A stretch of DNA of 64,000 nt from Ferruginibacter sp. GTDB taxonomy: Bacteria > Bacteroidota > Bacteroidia > Chitinophagales > Chitinophagaceae. Shown piece after piece: positions 8,854 to 17,580 of this stretch; position 1 is the first letter of the stretch, and the number at the start of each line of letters is the position of its first letter. The notes under the pieces were generated by a model. The model had not been told where the DNA came from. It made no database searches and was given only the letters and a program-made list of their open reading frames with translations. The translations under genes and the position numbers were made by a program. The DNA lies in NCBI RefSeq assembly GCF_028288465.1, contig NZ_JAQBNR010000001.1, positions 1-64,000 of the forward strand. The letters are read 5' to 3'.

Positions 8854-11124
8854 TTAAGGCTCTAATGCAAATGCTGCTATACTGTAAGGCGCATCATTAG
8901 CGCTAACGCGGCTATTACCATCTGTTGCCATAGCAATTACGCTCAATGTTTCTGCAAAGGCAGCTTTGCCATCAATGTAACAAGTATCTAATAATTGTAT
9001 TGGCGTAAAATGTTTATCGTAAACGCCACTGTTTAGTGCATAGCCAGACGGACTGTCATCGATCACCATTCCGCTTGCACCGGCATTTGGCACACCACCA
9101 CAAGTACCTTTTGTAACGCCAAAACTAAATACTGCAAAGTTGTTGGGATGTGTGGCTTTAAATGATAAGTCAAGATCTGCTTCTACTCCTCCAGGTTTAT
9201 AGCTAACAAATCCACAACAGTCAGTAGATGCAGGTAAGCCATTTACATTTACTGTATAAATATCTGACTGACATTTTGAATTATCAATTCGCACAAGCAC
9301 CTTGAAAGCATTTGCGGTGGTGGCAGTAGGGCCGTCTAATAATTCATCCGGTGCATTTACACTCAGTCCTGCATCATTATAATCCGGCACTTTAAAGGTT
9401 GACCTTGGAATATTGGTCAGCAAATTCCCCGCCTGGTCAAACAATTCTAATGTAAACTCATATAACCCATCGCCACCCGGCATTGTTCCATTCATCAATG
9501 CAGTTGAATCGAAAGCAATAGTCCTGGTATTATGTGTACGCTCATACCATTGCGGGCTCGCTTCAGGCGCATTGAATGGTGGTAAATTAGGTTGTGTAGG
9601 TGGAATGATATACAGGTTATTGGTGCCGCCAACAGGAAGTTGTGGTCCAAGTTTTACACTGTTGTACCCAATTTGTACATCACTATTTGAATCAATATAT
9701 TCAAAATCATATCCTTTCATTTCAAGATTGTTCAAATATTCTATCGAACCGGTAACAGAAGATAAATCTGCTCTGCTAACCTGTTGATATCTCCAGCGGT
9801 AATAATAAATGCCCGCATTCGGAAGGTCACTGCCGAAGCCCATATAAAACGTGGGGCTACCTCCAAAGGGGCGTTTAAAGTCTCCCACTGCAGTGGCAAA
9901 AAATCCATCACCATTAGCCGCAGCATCAGTTAATCCAATGCGGTTGTAGGCTACGTTTTGTCCGGGCGGTGGTTGCGATATCAGTGCTGATTGATTGATA
10001 TGCGAAACACTTGTTCCGTTTCCTCCTACAGTTCTTATCCATACCAGTTCGCCAGGTATTGGACAATTGCAACAACAATCACCCGGCACACGTGGATCAG
10101 TAACAAGGATATTAATATTGCTGCCACAGACATAATTCCATAAAGTATAGCAAGGTATCGGTGGATTGTATACAGTAGTCCATACACCATTAATCATATA
10201 TTCCACCCAGATATAAATATCTGGTTTATCACCAAAGCACCAATAAGTAACATTGGTATCAAAACGGCCATTGGCATCTGTATAAACAACGGCCAATTCA
10301 TTGCAGCGATAGAAATATGGCCACCACCATGGCCATAAGCAAAACCATGGATGAAAGAGGGTATAGTTGTTTAGAATAGTTTCCCGGATCAGGTTCAGGT
10401 TACCAGATGCAAGATTCTGCCGGATATCAAGACTTAATTCAGGTAAGGTAGCGGCAGCTTCCATTAATTGCTGGTCTATCGAAACTGTCTTAAATATATC
10501 AGCTGGTTGTTGTGTAGAAGCAGCAGCTTTATTTCTGAAAAAAGGAGCGGGGTCAGGCGTTGGAACAGGAAATTTAATTACTTCCTTTGGACTTAAAATT
10601 ACCTCAGGAATTTTTGCAATAATTGTATCGGGTATATGGTAAATCCAATACCGGATAGCATCAATTTCACAAATGTGTACCTTTGCCCTGCAAATGGACC
10701 GTTCCTTCCAGTTATTGCCGATTTGAAACCATTTTGATACTTTGCCGGCTACCCTGCAATTGCAGAAAGGCCAGAATTGCACTATGATTTGGGGGATAGG
10801 GAGGATACTTATTCCACCATTTGCATCTGTGGTAAGCACGGGTTCATAAGGTTTGTACTTTTGTAATTCTTCAATGCTACTCACGCTTTGGAGTTTTTTG
10901 TCCGCGGCAGGCGCAATAAATAACCTCAATTCATTTGAGTCTATTTCAGCAGGAAAATTACCCTTGGTTGATTTTTCAAAATTAAATTGAAGCGTGTTAT
11001 CTCTTACTGCCTGCTGCTGTAAAAGCAACCCGTTACAGTAAAATAAAAAACCTGTTAGTGCTATTTCTTTTTCGGGAGTTTGTTCAAAACTCACCTTAAT
11101 TGATAGCTGTTTTAATTTTGCCAT
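8854..11124 (-). CDS. Large hypothetical multidomain protein with cysteine clusters
   Basis: I do not recognise this 756-residue protein. It lacks a signal peptide (it starts MAKLKQLSIKVSFEQ). Two segments look like prealbumin/carboxypeptidase-regulatory-like beta sandwiches: VLTTDANGGISILPIP (about 96-111) and VVYTDANGRFDTNVTYW (about 279-295) followed by GDKPDIYIWVEY. Before the second lies a very aromatic stretch (FHPWFCLWPWWWPYFYRC, 257-274). Cysteines are clustered: C121/C123, C145, C152, C262, C274, C296, C350-352 plus C354, and DCCGF near 620. From about 360 on, the protein is rich in Asn, Gly and Pro and looks like a beta-rich structural region. It follows the 432-residue gene by 58 bases. 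A structural or surface-assembly role is only a guess. Confidence 0.6.
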   Translation of the reverse strand: MAKLKQLSIKVSFEQTPEKEIALTGFLFYCNGLLLQQQAVRDNTLQFNFEKSTKGNFPAEIDSNELRLFIAPAADKKLQSVSSIEELQKYKPYEPVLTTDANGGISILPIPQIIVQFWPFCNCRVAGKVSKWFQIGNNWKERSICRAKVHICEIDAIRYWIYHIPDTIIAKIPEVILSPKEVIKFPVPTPDPAPFFRNKAAASTQQPADIFKTVSIDQQLMEAAATLPELSLDIRQNLASGNLNLIRETILNNYTLFHPWFCLWPWWWPYFYRCNELAVVYTDANGRFDTNVTYWCFGDKPDIYIWVEYMINGVWTTVYNPPIPCYTLWNYVCGSNINILVTDPRVPGDCCCNCPIPGELVWIRTVGGNGTSVSHINQSALISQPPPGQNVAYNRIGLTDAAANGDGFFATAVGDFKRPFGGSPTFYMGFGSDLPNAGIYYYRWRYQQVSRADLSSVTGSIEYLNNLEMKGYDFEYIDSNSDVQIGYNSVKLGPQLPVGGTNNLYIIPPTQPNLPPFNAPEASPQWYERTHNTRTIAFDSTALMNGTMPGGDGLYEFTLELFDQAGNLLTNIPRSTFKVPDYNDAGLSVNAPDELLDGPTATTANAFKVLVRIDNSKCQSDIYTVNVNGLPASTDCCGFVSYKPGGVEADLDLSFKATHPNNFAVFSFGVTKGTCGGVPNAGASGMVIDDSPSGYALNSGVYDKHFTPIQLLDTCYIDGKAAFAETLSVIAMATDGNSRVSANDAPYSIAAFALEP

Positions 11125-11182
11125 GATTAATTTTTTAAATGATTATTAATGTAGTATTTAACGTATGATCTTCTTCAGGGAA

Positions 11183-12481
11183 TTAATTATCGGTGTCTGT
11201 CGAAGCCACCGGGCAGCACCTGTACTCCTGAGATTTTTCCAGCAGTTCTATTTGCTTGCGCAACAGGTCATTTTCCAGTTGCATCCTTTCTTTTACAAGA
11301 GGCTCACATGTATCGCAATCATCAAGGCAACCTTTAACAACAATGCCGGGTGTGGGCAGTGAAAATTCCATGTCGAAGTTGATAGAGAGTTTTGTTTCCT
11401 GCGAAACTTTACCATCTTTTCCAAGCAGATTTTTTGCAATTAATTGCTGATCCACTTCTTTCAATGCAGCCATTCTCGTTGCTTCGTCTAATGGTATTCC
11501 AAAATTCTGCTCAGTAGCAAATGCAGACCTGTTAAGGGTTTGATTAACATTCAACAGGAATGCCGTATCAATATTTGCAAAAGCCGTTGCACTGGCTGCT
11601 ACTGTTGTTCTTCTTAAAAGGTTAGTGGCCGGTATGTCCTGCGGTACCAGTGCAATGGGAAGTTTTGCAGCAGCCGGTTGTAAAATACCGCCGATAGGAG
11701 CATTGCTGTCAGCCACCCTTCTTTCAATAGCCACCAGTTCAAAATTTATTTTTTGTTTTTTGTTGATGCGGTAAAACATATAGGTTACCGCGTGGCATTT
11801 ATTGTGGTTGCTGAATTCCCGTGAAGCAGCTTCAAAATGATCTTCTGATTCACCCTGGATATGGGTGCGGCTGCTTACTTCCCCGATAGAAATGGAGTGC
11901 GCTTTCCTCGTAGCACTTACTGCCTGGGAGGCAGAGCTTTGCACATGAGATTTTTGCTGATTCAGATAATCAGATACAGAAGAGCTGTTATGGCTTCCGC
12001 CCGCACTGGTACTTGCGCTGGCACTTAAAGTAAATGGATTGATGCTTCCGCCGGCATCGCCATGAAAATCCCATTTGCCTTCCGATGAACTTTCTGCGTT
12101 GCCTGATTGTGCAGCAGAAGCATCGGCCAGGTATTTTTGGGTGGCCGTCATAAAATATTGTTCTTCTGAAATTTGTTCACTCCGGTAGCTCAGTTTAGTT
12201 TCACTGTCGTACGTAAAGCGGCTCCTTCTGTCGGTAGTTGACAGGCGCACTTTTTCGCCGGGTAAAAGTGTGGTACTGTAGGCCGGGTCGCCCAAAGTAA
12301 GTCCCAGCGTACACCTTGTGAGTTTGAAGTGAAGTATCACTTCAACATTTACCCTCCGCCGATTCTCATTGTTACCGGTAGGGTAGGTAAGTACCCTGCT
12401 GAAATTGATGACATCGCAATGATCATCTTTCATTAAGTCAGGACAGCAGGGAATTGCAGTAGCATCGTTTTCGTTTGCCAT
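11183..12481 (-). CDS. Hypothetical protein, first gene of the four-gene cassette
   Basis: This 432-residue protein has no signal peptide and no membrane segment, and I cannot place it in a named family. Visible parts are: an N-terminal cysteine group (C12, C13, C22); a beta-rich conserved-looking core with TTLLPGEKVRLSTTDRRSRF and TKLSYRSEQISEEQYFMTAT; a Ser/Ala/Gly-rich low-complexity stretch (about 142-192); a second structured block (about 196-260); and a C terminus holding C385-x3-C389-x2-C392, a short predicted coiled coil (about 395-420) and C422-C423. The CxxxCxxC spacing resembles an Fe-S or zinc site, but there is no TIM-barrel context for radical SAM chemistry. It leads the operon that runs down to 8240. 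Confidence 0.62.
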   Translation of the reverse strand: MANENDATAIPCCPDLMKDDHCDVINFSRVLTYPTGNNENRRRVNVEVILHFKLTRCTLGLTLGDPAYSTTLLPGEKVRLSTTDRRSRFTYDSETKLSYRSEQISEEQYFMTATQKYLADASAAQSGNAESSSEGKWDFHGDAGGSINPFTLSASASTSAGGSHNSSSVSDYLNQQKSHVQSSASQAVSATRKAHSISIGEVSSRTHIQGESEDHFEAASREFSNHNKCHAVTYMFYRINKKQKINFELVAIERRVADSNAPIGGILQPAAAKLPIALVPQDIPATNLLRRTTVAASATAFANIDTAFLLNVNQTLNRSAFATEQNFGIPLDEATRMAALKEVDQQLIAKNLLGKDGKVSQETKLSINFDMEFSLPTPGIVVKGCLDDCDTCEPLVKERMQLENDLLRKQIELLEKSQEYRCCPVASTDTDN

Positions 12482-12980
12482 GATTGTATTTTTATTTTTT
12501 AAGAATGTGTGTTTATTCAGTCACCCGCATAGGAATACCTGTCGAATAACGCTTCGTTTTTTTATATCCTCTCGGTAAAAATTATGGGGGTTCTTCTAAG
12601 ATGCTCAGATGTAATCTGTCGGTAGGAATCGGGGGTTAGTAGCTTTCTTGATTGCTAAATAGGATGTAAACCTACAATTAAAATTTGCCTGTTGCAATAC
12701 CACAAAGTGATGATTTTAAAAAATGGTCTCCACTAAATAAATACCCTAAAGTGATAAGTGCTGAAATTGAAACCATGTATGTTGTAGCTGAAATGCTGCC
12801 TGAACTTTCAATTAAGCTGTGATAAAATAAAAAATGCAATCCACGAGATCTTGATTGCAACTGTTGACTTTTGTAATTTAATGAAACAAATTAAAGTGTA
12901 TGGAAAAGCAACACCACTCAAAATAAATTATTAATCATTAATCTGTTAATTTTAATGTTCAGTTAATTACAAACAACATT
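12482..12980. other. Intergenic region between the cassette and nadB (499 bases)
   Basis: This divergent region must hold the promoters of the cassette (minus strand) and of nadB (plus strand). I see no clear TAnnTTTG box with a matching -33 element for either. From 12682 to 12822 the plus strand stays open for 47 codons, ending in TGA, with a plausible amino-acid composition but no convincing start; it may be a gene remnant. The region is more A/T rich than its neighbours. No hairpin, repeat or RNA gene was recognised. Confidence 0.5.
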
Positions 12981-14579
12981 ATGCAGACAGATTTTTTAGT
13001 AATTGGCAGCGGCATAGCAGGGTTAACCTATGCCCTAAAAGTAGCAGAAGCTTGTCCTGATAAAACCATTACGATACTCACTAAAACCCAAAGTGATGAA
13101 ACTAATACCAAGTATGCACAAGGTGGTATTGCAGGTGTGATGGATTTTGACAATGATAGTTTTGAAAAACATATTGAGGATACATTGATAGCGGGTGATG
13201 GTTTGTGCAACAGGGCTGTAGTAGAAATTGTGGTAAAGGAAGGCGTGGAGCGAATAAAAGAACTGATTGAATGGGGTGCTAATTTTGACAAAGACAAAGA
13301 GGGCGATTATGCATTGGGAAGAGAAGGCGGACACAGTGAATTCAGAATACTGCATCATAAAGATGTAACGGGAAAGGAAATGGAAAGAGCTTTATTGGAA
13401 GCTATAAAAAGCAAGCCCAACATTCAACTCATCAGCCATTGTTTTGTGCTGGATATTTTAACACAGCATCATCTCGGCTACCTGGTTACAAAAGCTACTC
13501 CAACTATTGAATGTTATGGTGTGTATGTGTTGAATTTAAATACCCATAAAATCGAAAAGATAGAAGCAAAAATTACCTTACTGGCCACAGGAGGCAACGG
13601 TCAGGTTTACCGCACCACTACCAACCCCGCCATTGCTACAGGTGACGGCGTAGCAATGGTATACAGGGCCAAAGGGCGAATTGAAAATATGGAGTTTATA
13701 CAGTTTCACCCTACAGCCTTATATGAGCCTGGCGTACGTGGGCAAAATTTTTTAATTACGGAGGCCGTGCGTGGCGATGGCGGTATTTTGCGCAACCAGG
13801 CTGGTGAGGCTTTTATGGAGCGGTATGATGAACGTAAAGATTTGGCACCAAGAGATATTGTAGCCAGGGCAATTGATAATGAGATGAAGATAAATGGTAC
13901 CGAACACGTGTACCTGGATTGCCGTCATTTCAGCAAGGAGAAATTTACAGAACACTTCCCCAATATTTATGATAAATGCATGAGCATTGGTATTGACATT
14001 ACGAAGGACATGATACCGGTTTCGCCGGCTGCGCATTACAGTTGCGGTGGTGTTCAAACAGACGAGAGCGGCAGAACATCAATTACACATTTATATGCAG
14101 CCGGCGAATGCGCCTGCACTGGTTTACATGGCGCTAACCGCCTTGCAAGTAATAGTCTGCTGGAGGCCATGGTATTTGCCCATCGCAGTTATCTGGATGC
14201 TGTAAAAAAAATTGACCAGATTTCGTTTCAGCAAAATATTCCTGACTGGAAGGCGGATGGCACCAGCGCCCCTAAGGAGATGATTCTAATTACGCAGAGT
14301 TTAAAGGAAATGAAATTACTGATGAGTGATTATGTAGGTATTGTGCGTAATAATGAACGTTTACAAAGGGCCAACCGCCGCCTTGATTTGCTGCATGAAG
14401 AGACCGAAGGACTGTTCAAAAGAACGGTTGTGTCACCGCAATTATGTGAACTACGTAACATGATCACGGTAGCTTATTTAATTGTAAAAAGCGCAGAATT
14501 CAGGCACGAAAGCAGGGGGCTGCATTTTAACACGGATTATCCAGCAAAAAGTGATAAGGTGCAGAATATTGTTCTGTAA
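12981..14579 (+). CDS. nadB: L-aspartate oxidase
   Basis: NadB oxidises L-aspartate to iminoaspartate, the first step of de novo NAD synthesis, using FAD. The N-terminal dinucleotide-binding motif is clear (DFLVIGSGIAGLTYAL), followed by the TKYAQGGIAG segment that marks NadB among succinate-dehydrogenase-like flavoproteins. Further conserved parts are the AATGGNGQVYR-type motif (LLATGGNGQVYRTTT), EFIQFHPTALY, the RGDGGILRN loop, HYSCGGVQTD, GLHGANRLASNSLLEAMVF and the C-terminal HESRGLHF. The length (532) is normal. No nadA or nadC is adjacent. The stop codon lies inside the left arm of a strong inverted repeat shared with the convergent gene at 14627-16030. Confidence 0.95.
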   Translation: MQTDFLVIGSGIAGLTYALKVAEACPDKTITILTKTQSDETNTKYAQGGIAGVMDFDNDSFEKHIEDTLIAGDGLCNRAVVEIVVKEGVERIKELIEWGANFDKDKEGDYALGREGGHSEFRILHHKDVTGKEMERALLEAIKSKPNIQLISHCFVLDILTQHHLGYLVTKATPTIECYGVYVLNLNTHKIEKIEAKITLLATGGNGQVYRTTTNPAIATGDGVAMVYRAKGRIENMEFIQFHPTALYEPGVRGQNFLITEAVRGDGGILRNQAGEAFMERYDERKDLAPRDIVARAIDNEMKINGTEHVYLDCRHFSKEKFTEHFPNIYDKCMSIGIDITKDMIPVSPAAHYSCGGVQTDESGRTSITHLYAAGECACTGLHGANRLASNSLLEAMVFAHRSYLDAVKKIDQISFQQNIPDWKADGTSAPKEMILITQSLKEMKLLMSDYVGIVRNNERLQRANRRLDLLHEETEGLFKRTVVSPQLCELRNMITVAYLIVKSAEFRHESRGLHFNTDYPAKSDKVQNIVL

Positions 14580-14629
14580 GAAGGCTGCAGAACAACTTTC
14601 TTACAGAACAATTTGCCGGCCTTCTTTTA
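14568..14629. terminator. Shared convergent terminator with two competing hairpins
   Basis: A 15-bp perfect inverted repeat (14568-14582 with 14598-14612, ATTGTTCTGTAAGAA) covers the nadB stop codon. A second hairpin is possible: AAGAAGGC at 14578-14585 pairs with GCCTTCTT at 14619-14626, followed by T on the plus strand. The two structures share bases and exclude each other. They separate nadB from the convergent gene that ends at 14627. Confidence 0.7.
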
Positions 14630-16030
14630 ATTCAAAACACTGGCATCCTTCTCAATTTTAATGCGGTTTTCTTCTTTAATTTTTGCCCAGCCCCCGATGA
14701 TATTTCTTAAGTTATGTAATCCCTGTTTTTTTAATATGGAGCAAGCTATTACACTTCTATAGCCACCGGCGCAATGCAGGTATAAGTTCTGATTTTCTTC
14801 AAAACCCGCTATCAAAGCCACGTCTGTCATATCGGCGAGCGGCATGTTAATGGCATTTTTTACATGACCGTCTGCAAATTCAATTTCTTTTCTCACATCC
14901 ACCACCTGCAAATTGGGATCAAACGGAATATCCATTGCCAGCTCGTCTGCTTCAACACTTATAATCATATCCACTTTTTCACCCGCTTTCTGCCAGGCAT
15001 CAAAGCCGCCTTTCAGGTAACCATCAATTTTTGAAAATCCAACCCTTGCCAGCCTCACAACTGTTTCTTCTTCTTTGCCTTTTTCAGTAACAAGTAGTAG
15101 TGGTTTATCAAAGGGCAGCAAACTGCCAGCCCACTCCGCGAAGCGGCCCTCAAGCCCAATAAAAATACTGCCAGGAATAAATCCTTCCGTAAATATATCG
15201 GCATGCCTTGTGTCTGCTATAACTACATCTTCTTTTAATTTATTTTTAAATGCTGTTATCGTTAATGCAATAAGCCCATTTGATTTTATTGCATCCAGGC
15301 TCTCATACCCTTCCTTATTAATTTTGGCGTTGATGGAAAAATACCTTGGCGCATCTTCCAGCCCGTCTGTAATCGCAGCAATAAAATCTTCTTTTGTCTG
15401 TTGCTGTAAAGCATAATTGTTTTTGCGTTCATCTCCGATTGTACTGTGCGTATCGGGACCTAAATTTTTACCGCAACTGCTTCCTGCGCCATGTGCCGGG
15501 TACACTAAAACATCATCGGCCAGGGGCAATATTTTATTCTGGATGGTGTCATATAAAATGCCTGCGAGTTCTTCTTTGCTCATGTCGCCGCTGCTTAAAT
15601 CCGGGCGTCCAACGTCACCTACAAATAAAGTATCGCCGGTAAAAAGCGCATGGTCTTTTCCTGATTCGTCTTGCAATAAATAGCAGCTGCTTTCAATAGT
15701 ATGGCCGGGTGTATGCAGTACTTTAAAAGAAATTTTTCCTGCTTTAAATACCTCACCATCTTTTGCAATGTGTACTGGAAAACTAGTGGATGTCTGCGGT
15801 CCGTAAATAATAGTTGCCCCGGTTTTTTTAGCCAGATCTAAGTGACCACTTACAAAATCTGCATGAAAATGTGTTTCAAAAATATATTTGATAACAGCAT
15901 CCCTTTCAGCAGCCAGGGCAATATATTCTTCTGTGTCCCGCAACGGATCTATTACTACCGCCTCGCCATCGCTTTCAATGTAATAGGCAGCCTCACTTAT
16001 ACAATTTGTATATATCTGTTTAATAAACAT
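14627..16030 (-). CDS. MBL-fold persulfide dioxygenase-like protein with two rhodanese domains
   Basis: The N-terminal 200 residues are a metallo-beta-lactamase fold of the ETHE1/persulfide dioxygenase group: H54, H56 and D58 in THFHADFVSGH, H63, H110 in HTPGHT and D133 in FTGDTLFVGD. Two rhodanese domains follow. The first (about 265-350) has lost its active cysteine: the loop reads LLLVTEKGKEEET. The second (about 370-460) keeps it as C420 in LYLHCAGGYRS. Such fusions handle persulfides, converting glutathione- or protein-bound sulfane sulfur to sulfite or thiosulfate, in the cytoplasm. A divergent role in general sulfur transfer is possible. An ArsR regulator lies about 180 bases upstream on the same strand. 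Confidence 0.85.
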   Translation of the reverse strand: MFIKQIYTNCISEAAYYIESDGEAVVIDPLRDTEEYIALAAERDAVIKYIFETHFHADFVSGHLDLAKKTGATIIYGPQTSTSFPVHIAKDGEVFKAGKISFKVLHTPGHTIESSCYLLQDESGKDHALFTGDTLFVGDVGRPDLSSGDMSKEELAGILYDTIQNKILPLADDVLVYPAHGAGSSCGKNLGPDTHSTIGDERKNNYALQQQTKEDFIAAITDGLEDAPRYFSINAKINKEGYESLDAIKSNGLIALTITAFKNKLKEDVVIADTRHADIFTEGFIPGSIFIGLEGRFAEWAGSLLPFDKPLLLVTEKGKEEETVVRLARVGFSKIDGYLKGGFDAWQKAGEKVDMIISVEADELAMDIPFDPNLQVVDVRKEIEFADGHVKNAINMPLADMTDVALIAGFEENQNLYLHCAGGYRSVIACSILKKQGLHNLRNIIGGWAKIKEENRIKIEKDASVLN

Positions 16031-16152
16031 AAAAAAGAATTTTTTAAATCAGTACACTGAAAAGACGAGCGCAACTATTTGGCGTAAACCGGTTATTGCA
16101 TCTAATTCAGTATATCTCGATACCCATTAAAATAAAATAAGGTTGCAAATAT

Positions 16153-16189
16153 AAAAAACAAAAAACGGATGCTGTTGGGCACCCGCTTT
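16153..16189 (-). terminator. Terminator of the ArsR-family gene
   Basis: Read on the minus strand, AAGCGGGTGC pairs with GCATCCGTTT (two G-T pairs) around a 6-base loop and is followed by a T run. It lies just after the ArsR gene's stop and separates it from the downstream MBL-rhodanese gene. Confidence 0.75.
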
Positions 16190-16211
16190 TAAATTGCAAA
16201 TAATTGTATAA

Positions 16212-16571
16212 TTATGCGACAAGTTCATTTACAAAATTGCTTATTTCGTCAATCCTTTTATGATTGATAATGTAAAAAATGAACTTACCATCACGCTGGG
16301 TACTAACTACACCTGCCTTACGTAAGATGGCCAGGTGCTGAGATGCTACTGATTGCTCCAATCTTAACCGAACATAAATTTCGGTTACCGTGATCTTCTT
16401 TTCTTCTTCGATTAGTTTCAGCAATTGCTGGCGTAATTTGTGGTTGAGCGCTCTTAAAATAAGGGCTGCTTTTTTTACACTGTAGTAATCAATTTTGATA
16501 CTACCTGTGGTAGGAGTTTGTGGTAAAGCTGGATGCTGCTCCGGCGGAGCTGAGGCTGTGAGATTTGTCAT
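16212..16571 (-). CDS. ArsR-family helix-turn-helix regulator
   Basis: The protein has a winged helix typical of ArsR/SmtB regulators: ALILRALNHKLRQQLLKLI, then ITVTEIYVRLRLEQSVASQHLAILRKAGVV (read in two parts) as the recognition region, and a wing ending RDGKFIFYIIN. It has no cysteine at all, so it cannot be a thiol-based sulfur sensor such as BigR or SqrR, nor a cysteine-type metal sensor. The first 25 residues are Pro/Thr/Ala-rich and probably disordered; a later start is possible. It lies upstream of the persulfide dioxygenase-like gene on the same strand, but a terminator lies between them, so coupling is uncertain. Its likely targets are nearby promoters, including its own. Confidence 0.85.
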   Translation of the reverse strand: MTNLTASAPPEQHPALPQTPTTGSIKIDYYSVKKAALILRALNHKLRQQLLKLIEEEKKITVTEIYVRLRLEQSVASQHLAILRKAGVVSTQRDGKFIFYIINHKRIDEISNFVNELVA

Positions 16572-16674
16572 AGAAATTAAATTTTAATTGTGCTTGAAAG
16601 AACAAAGATACAAACCATTTAATATTTATGAAAATGCTTATTGGAATAATTTAGATTTTTACTAATATTTTTCG

Positions 16675-17355
16675 TTAAGACGGATTGAAAAATTCCTTTA
16701 CGTACAGCGGCTGAACGTAGGCGATATCTTCAAATTTATTATTAATAAATTTGTTATAGGATAGTTGGCTCATATACAGTGCATTTGTTTCGTTTTCTAT
16801 AAAATAAGCATTGGCATTGCTACATATCTCTCTCCATTTCGTGGAACCATTTCCAGAAAAAACTATTTTATTCGTTAACAAAAAATTTGCAAAAAAATCA
16901 TTTTCAAGGACGAGCGCTGTGGGTTTTAGCAGTGATTGAAGATTGGCGTCAAATATTGCAGTAAATACTTCCATACGCCTGGCATCTATCATGGGGCAAA
17001 ATAAAACTGGTAACGGAAGTTGTAAATTTTTAGTTTCATTGATTGCCTGCCAGGCTATCAACTCCAATGCTCCAATTGCTATTAGTGGAATATGTAAGGT
17101 ATAACAGAGACCTTTGGCACTTGCCATGCCTACCCTCAAGCCGGTATAACTTCCCGGGCCGGCAACAACCGCAATAGCATTTAGTTGATTTAAATTGACT
17201 CCTGCTGTTTGGCAAATGGATTTGATTGCAATATGTAAAAAGGAGGCATGGTCTTTTTGTTCCTTGTTGGTTGCTTCCTGCAAAATATACCCATCCTTTG
17301 CAATGCTTACAACCGCTATGTTACTAGCCGTATCGATATTTAACAGTAGGCTCAT
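16675..17355 (-). CDS. tsaB: tRNA threonylcarbamoyladenosine biosynthesis protein TsaB
   Basis: TsaB is the non-catalytic partner of TsaD in forming t6A at position 37 of ANN-reading tRNAs. The ASKHA-fold signature is clear: LLNIDTASNIAVVSIAKDG at the start, QEATNKEQKDHASFLHIAI, and VVAGPGSYTGLRVGMASAKG near residues 63-82. The 226-residue length is normal. A 48-codon reading frame ends 12 bases before its ATG on the same strand and may be co-transcribed. Confidence 0.92.
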   Translation of the reverse strand: MSLLLNIDTASNIAVVSIAKDGYILQEATNKEQKDHASFLHIAIKSICQTAGVNLNQLNAIAVVAGPGSYTGLRVGMASAKGLCYTLHIPLIAIGALELIAWQAINETKNLQLPLPVLFCPMIDARRMEVFTAIFDANLQSLLKPTALVLENDFFANFLLTNKIVFSGNGSTKWREICSNANAYFIENETNALYMSQLSYNKFINNKFEDIAYVQPLYVKEFFNPS

Positions 17356-17367
17356 TTAAATCATTTA

Positions 17368-17514
17368 TTATTTATCTAACAACAGTTTCCAGTCCCTTTT
17401 AATTTTAATAGCAGAAGGCTGATCTTTCAAAGGCTGATTTAATTTTTGACAACCTAATACTTCATCTATTAAGTCATTGTTTTTTCGAATAAATGATATT
17501 GTTCCAATGGCCAT
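17368..17514 (-). CDS. Possible small protein upstream of tsaB (48 residues)
   Basis: A complete frame reading MAIGTISFIRKNNDLIDEVL and ending DWKLLLDK fills the gap between ridA's promoter region and tsaB. Its amino-acid mix (balanced charges, Leu and Ile, a single Cys) looks like protein rather than noise, and it ends only 12 bases before the tsaB start. No family is recognised. There is no Shine-Dalgarno site, which is normal in this phylum. The call rests only on composition and position. Confidence 0.4.
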   Translation of the reverse strand: MAIGTISFIRKNNDLIDEVLGCQKLNQPLKDQPSAIKIKRDWKLLLDK

Positions 17515-17580
17515 CTAACGAAAATTTTTACAAAAATAGGTGGTTGATAAAAGATATATTTGTAAATCTTAAGTAAAATC

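Noticed and set aside
14627..16030. Reading the MBL-rhodanese gene as a beta-lactamase.
   Set aside because: The metal-site layout and the rhodanese domains fit persulfide dioxygenases, and it has no export signal.
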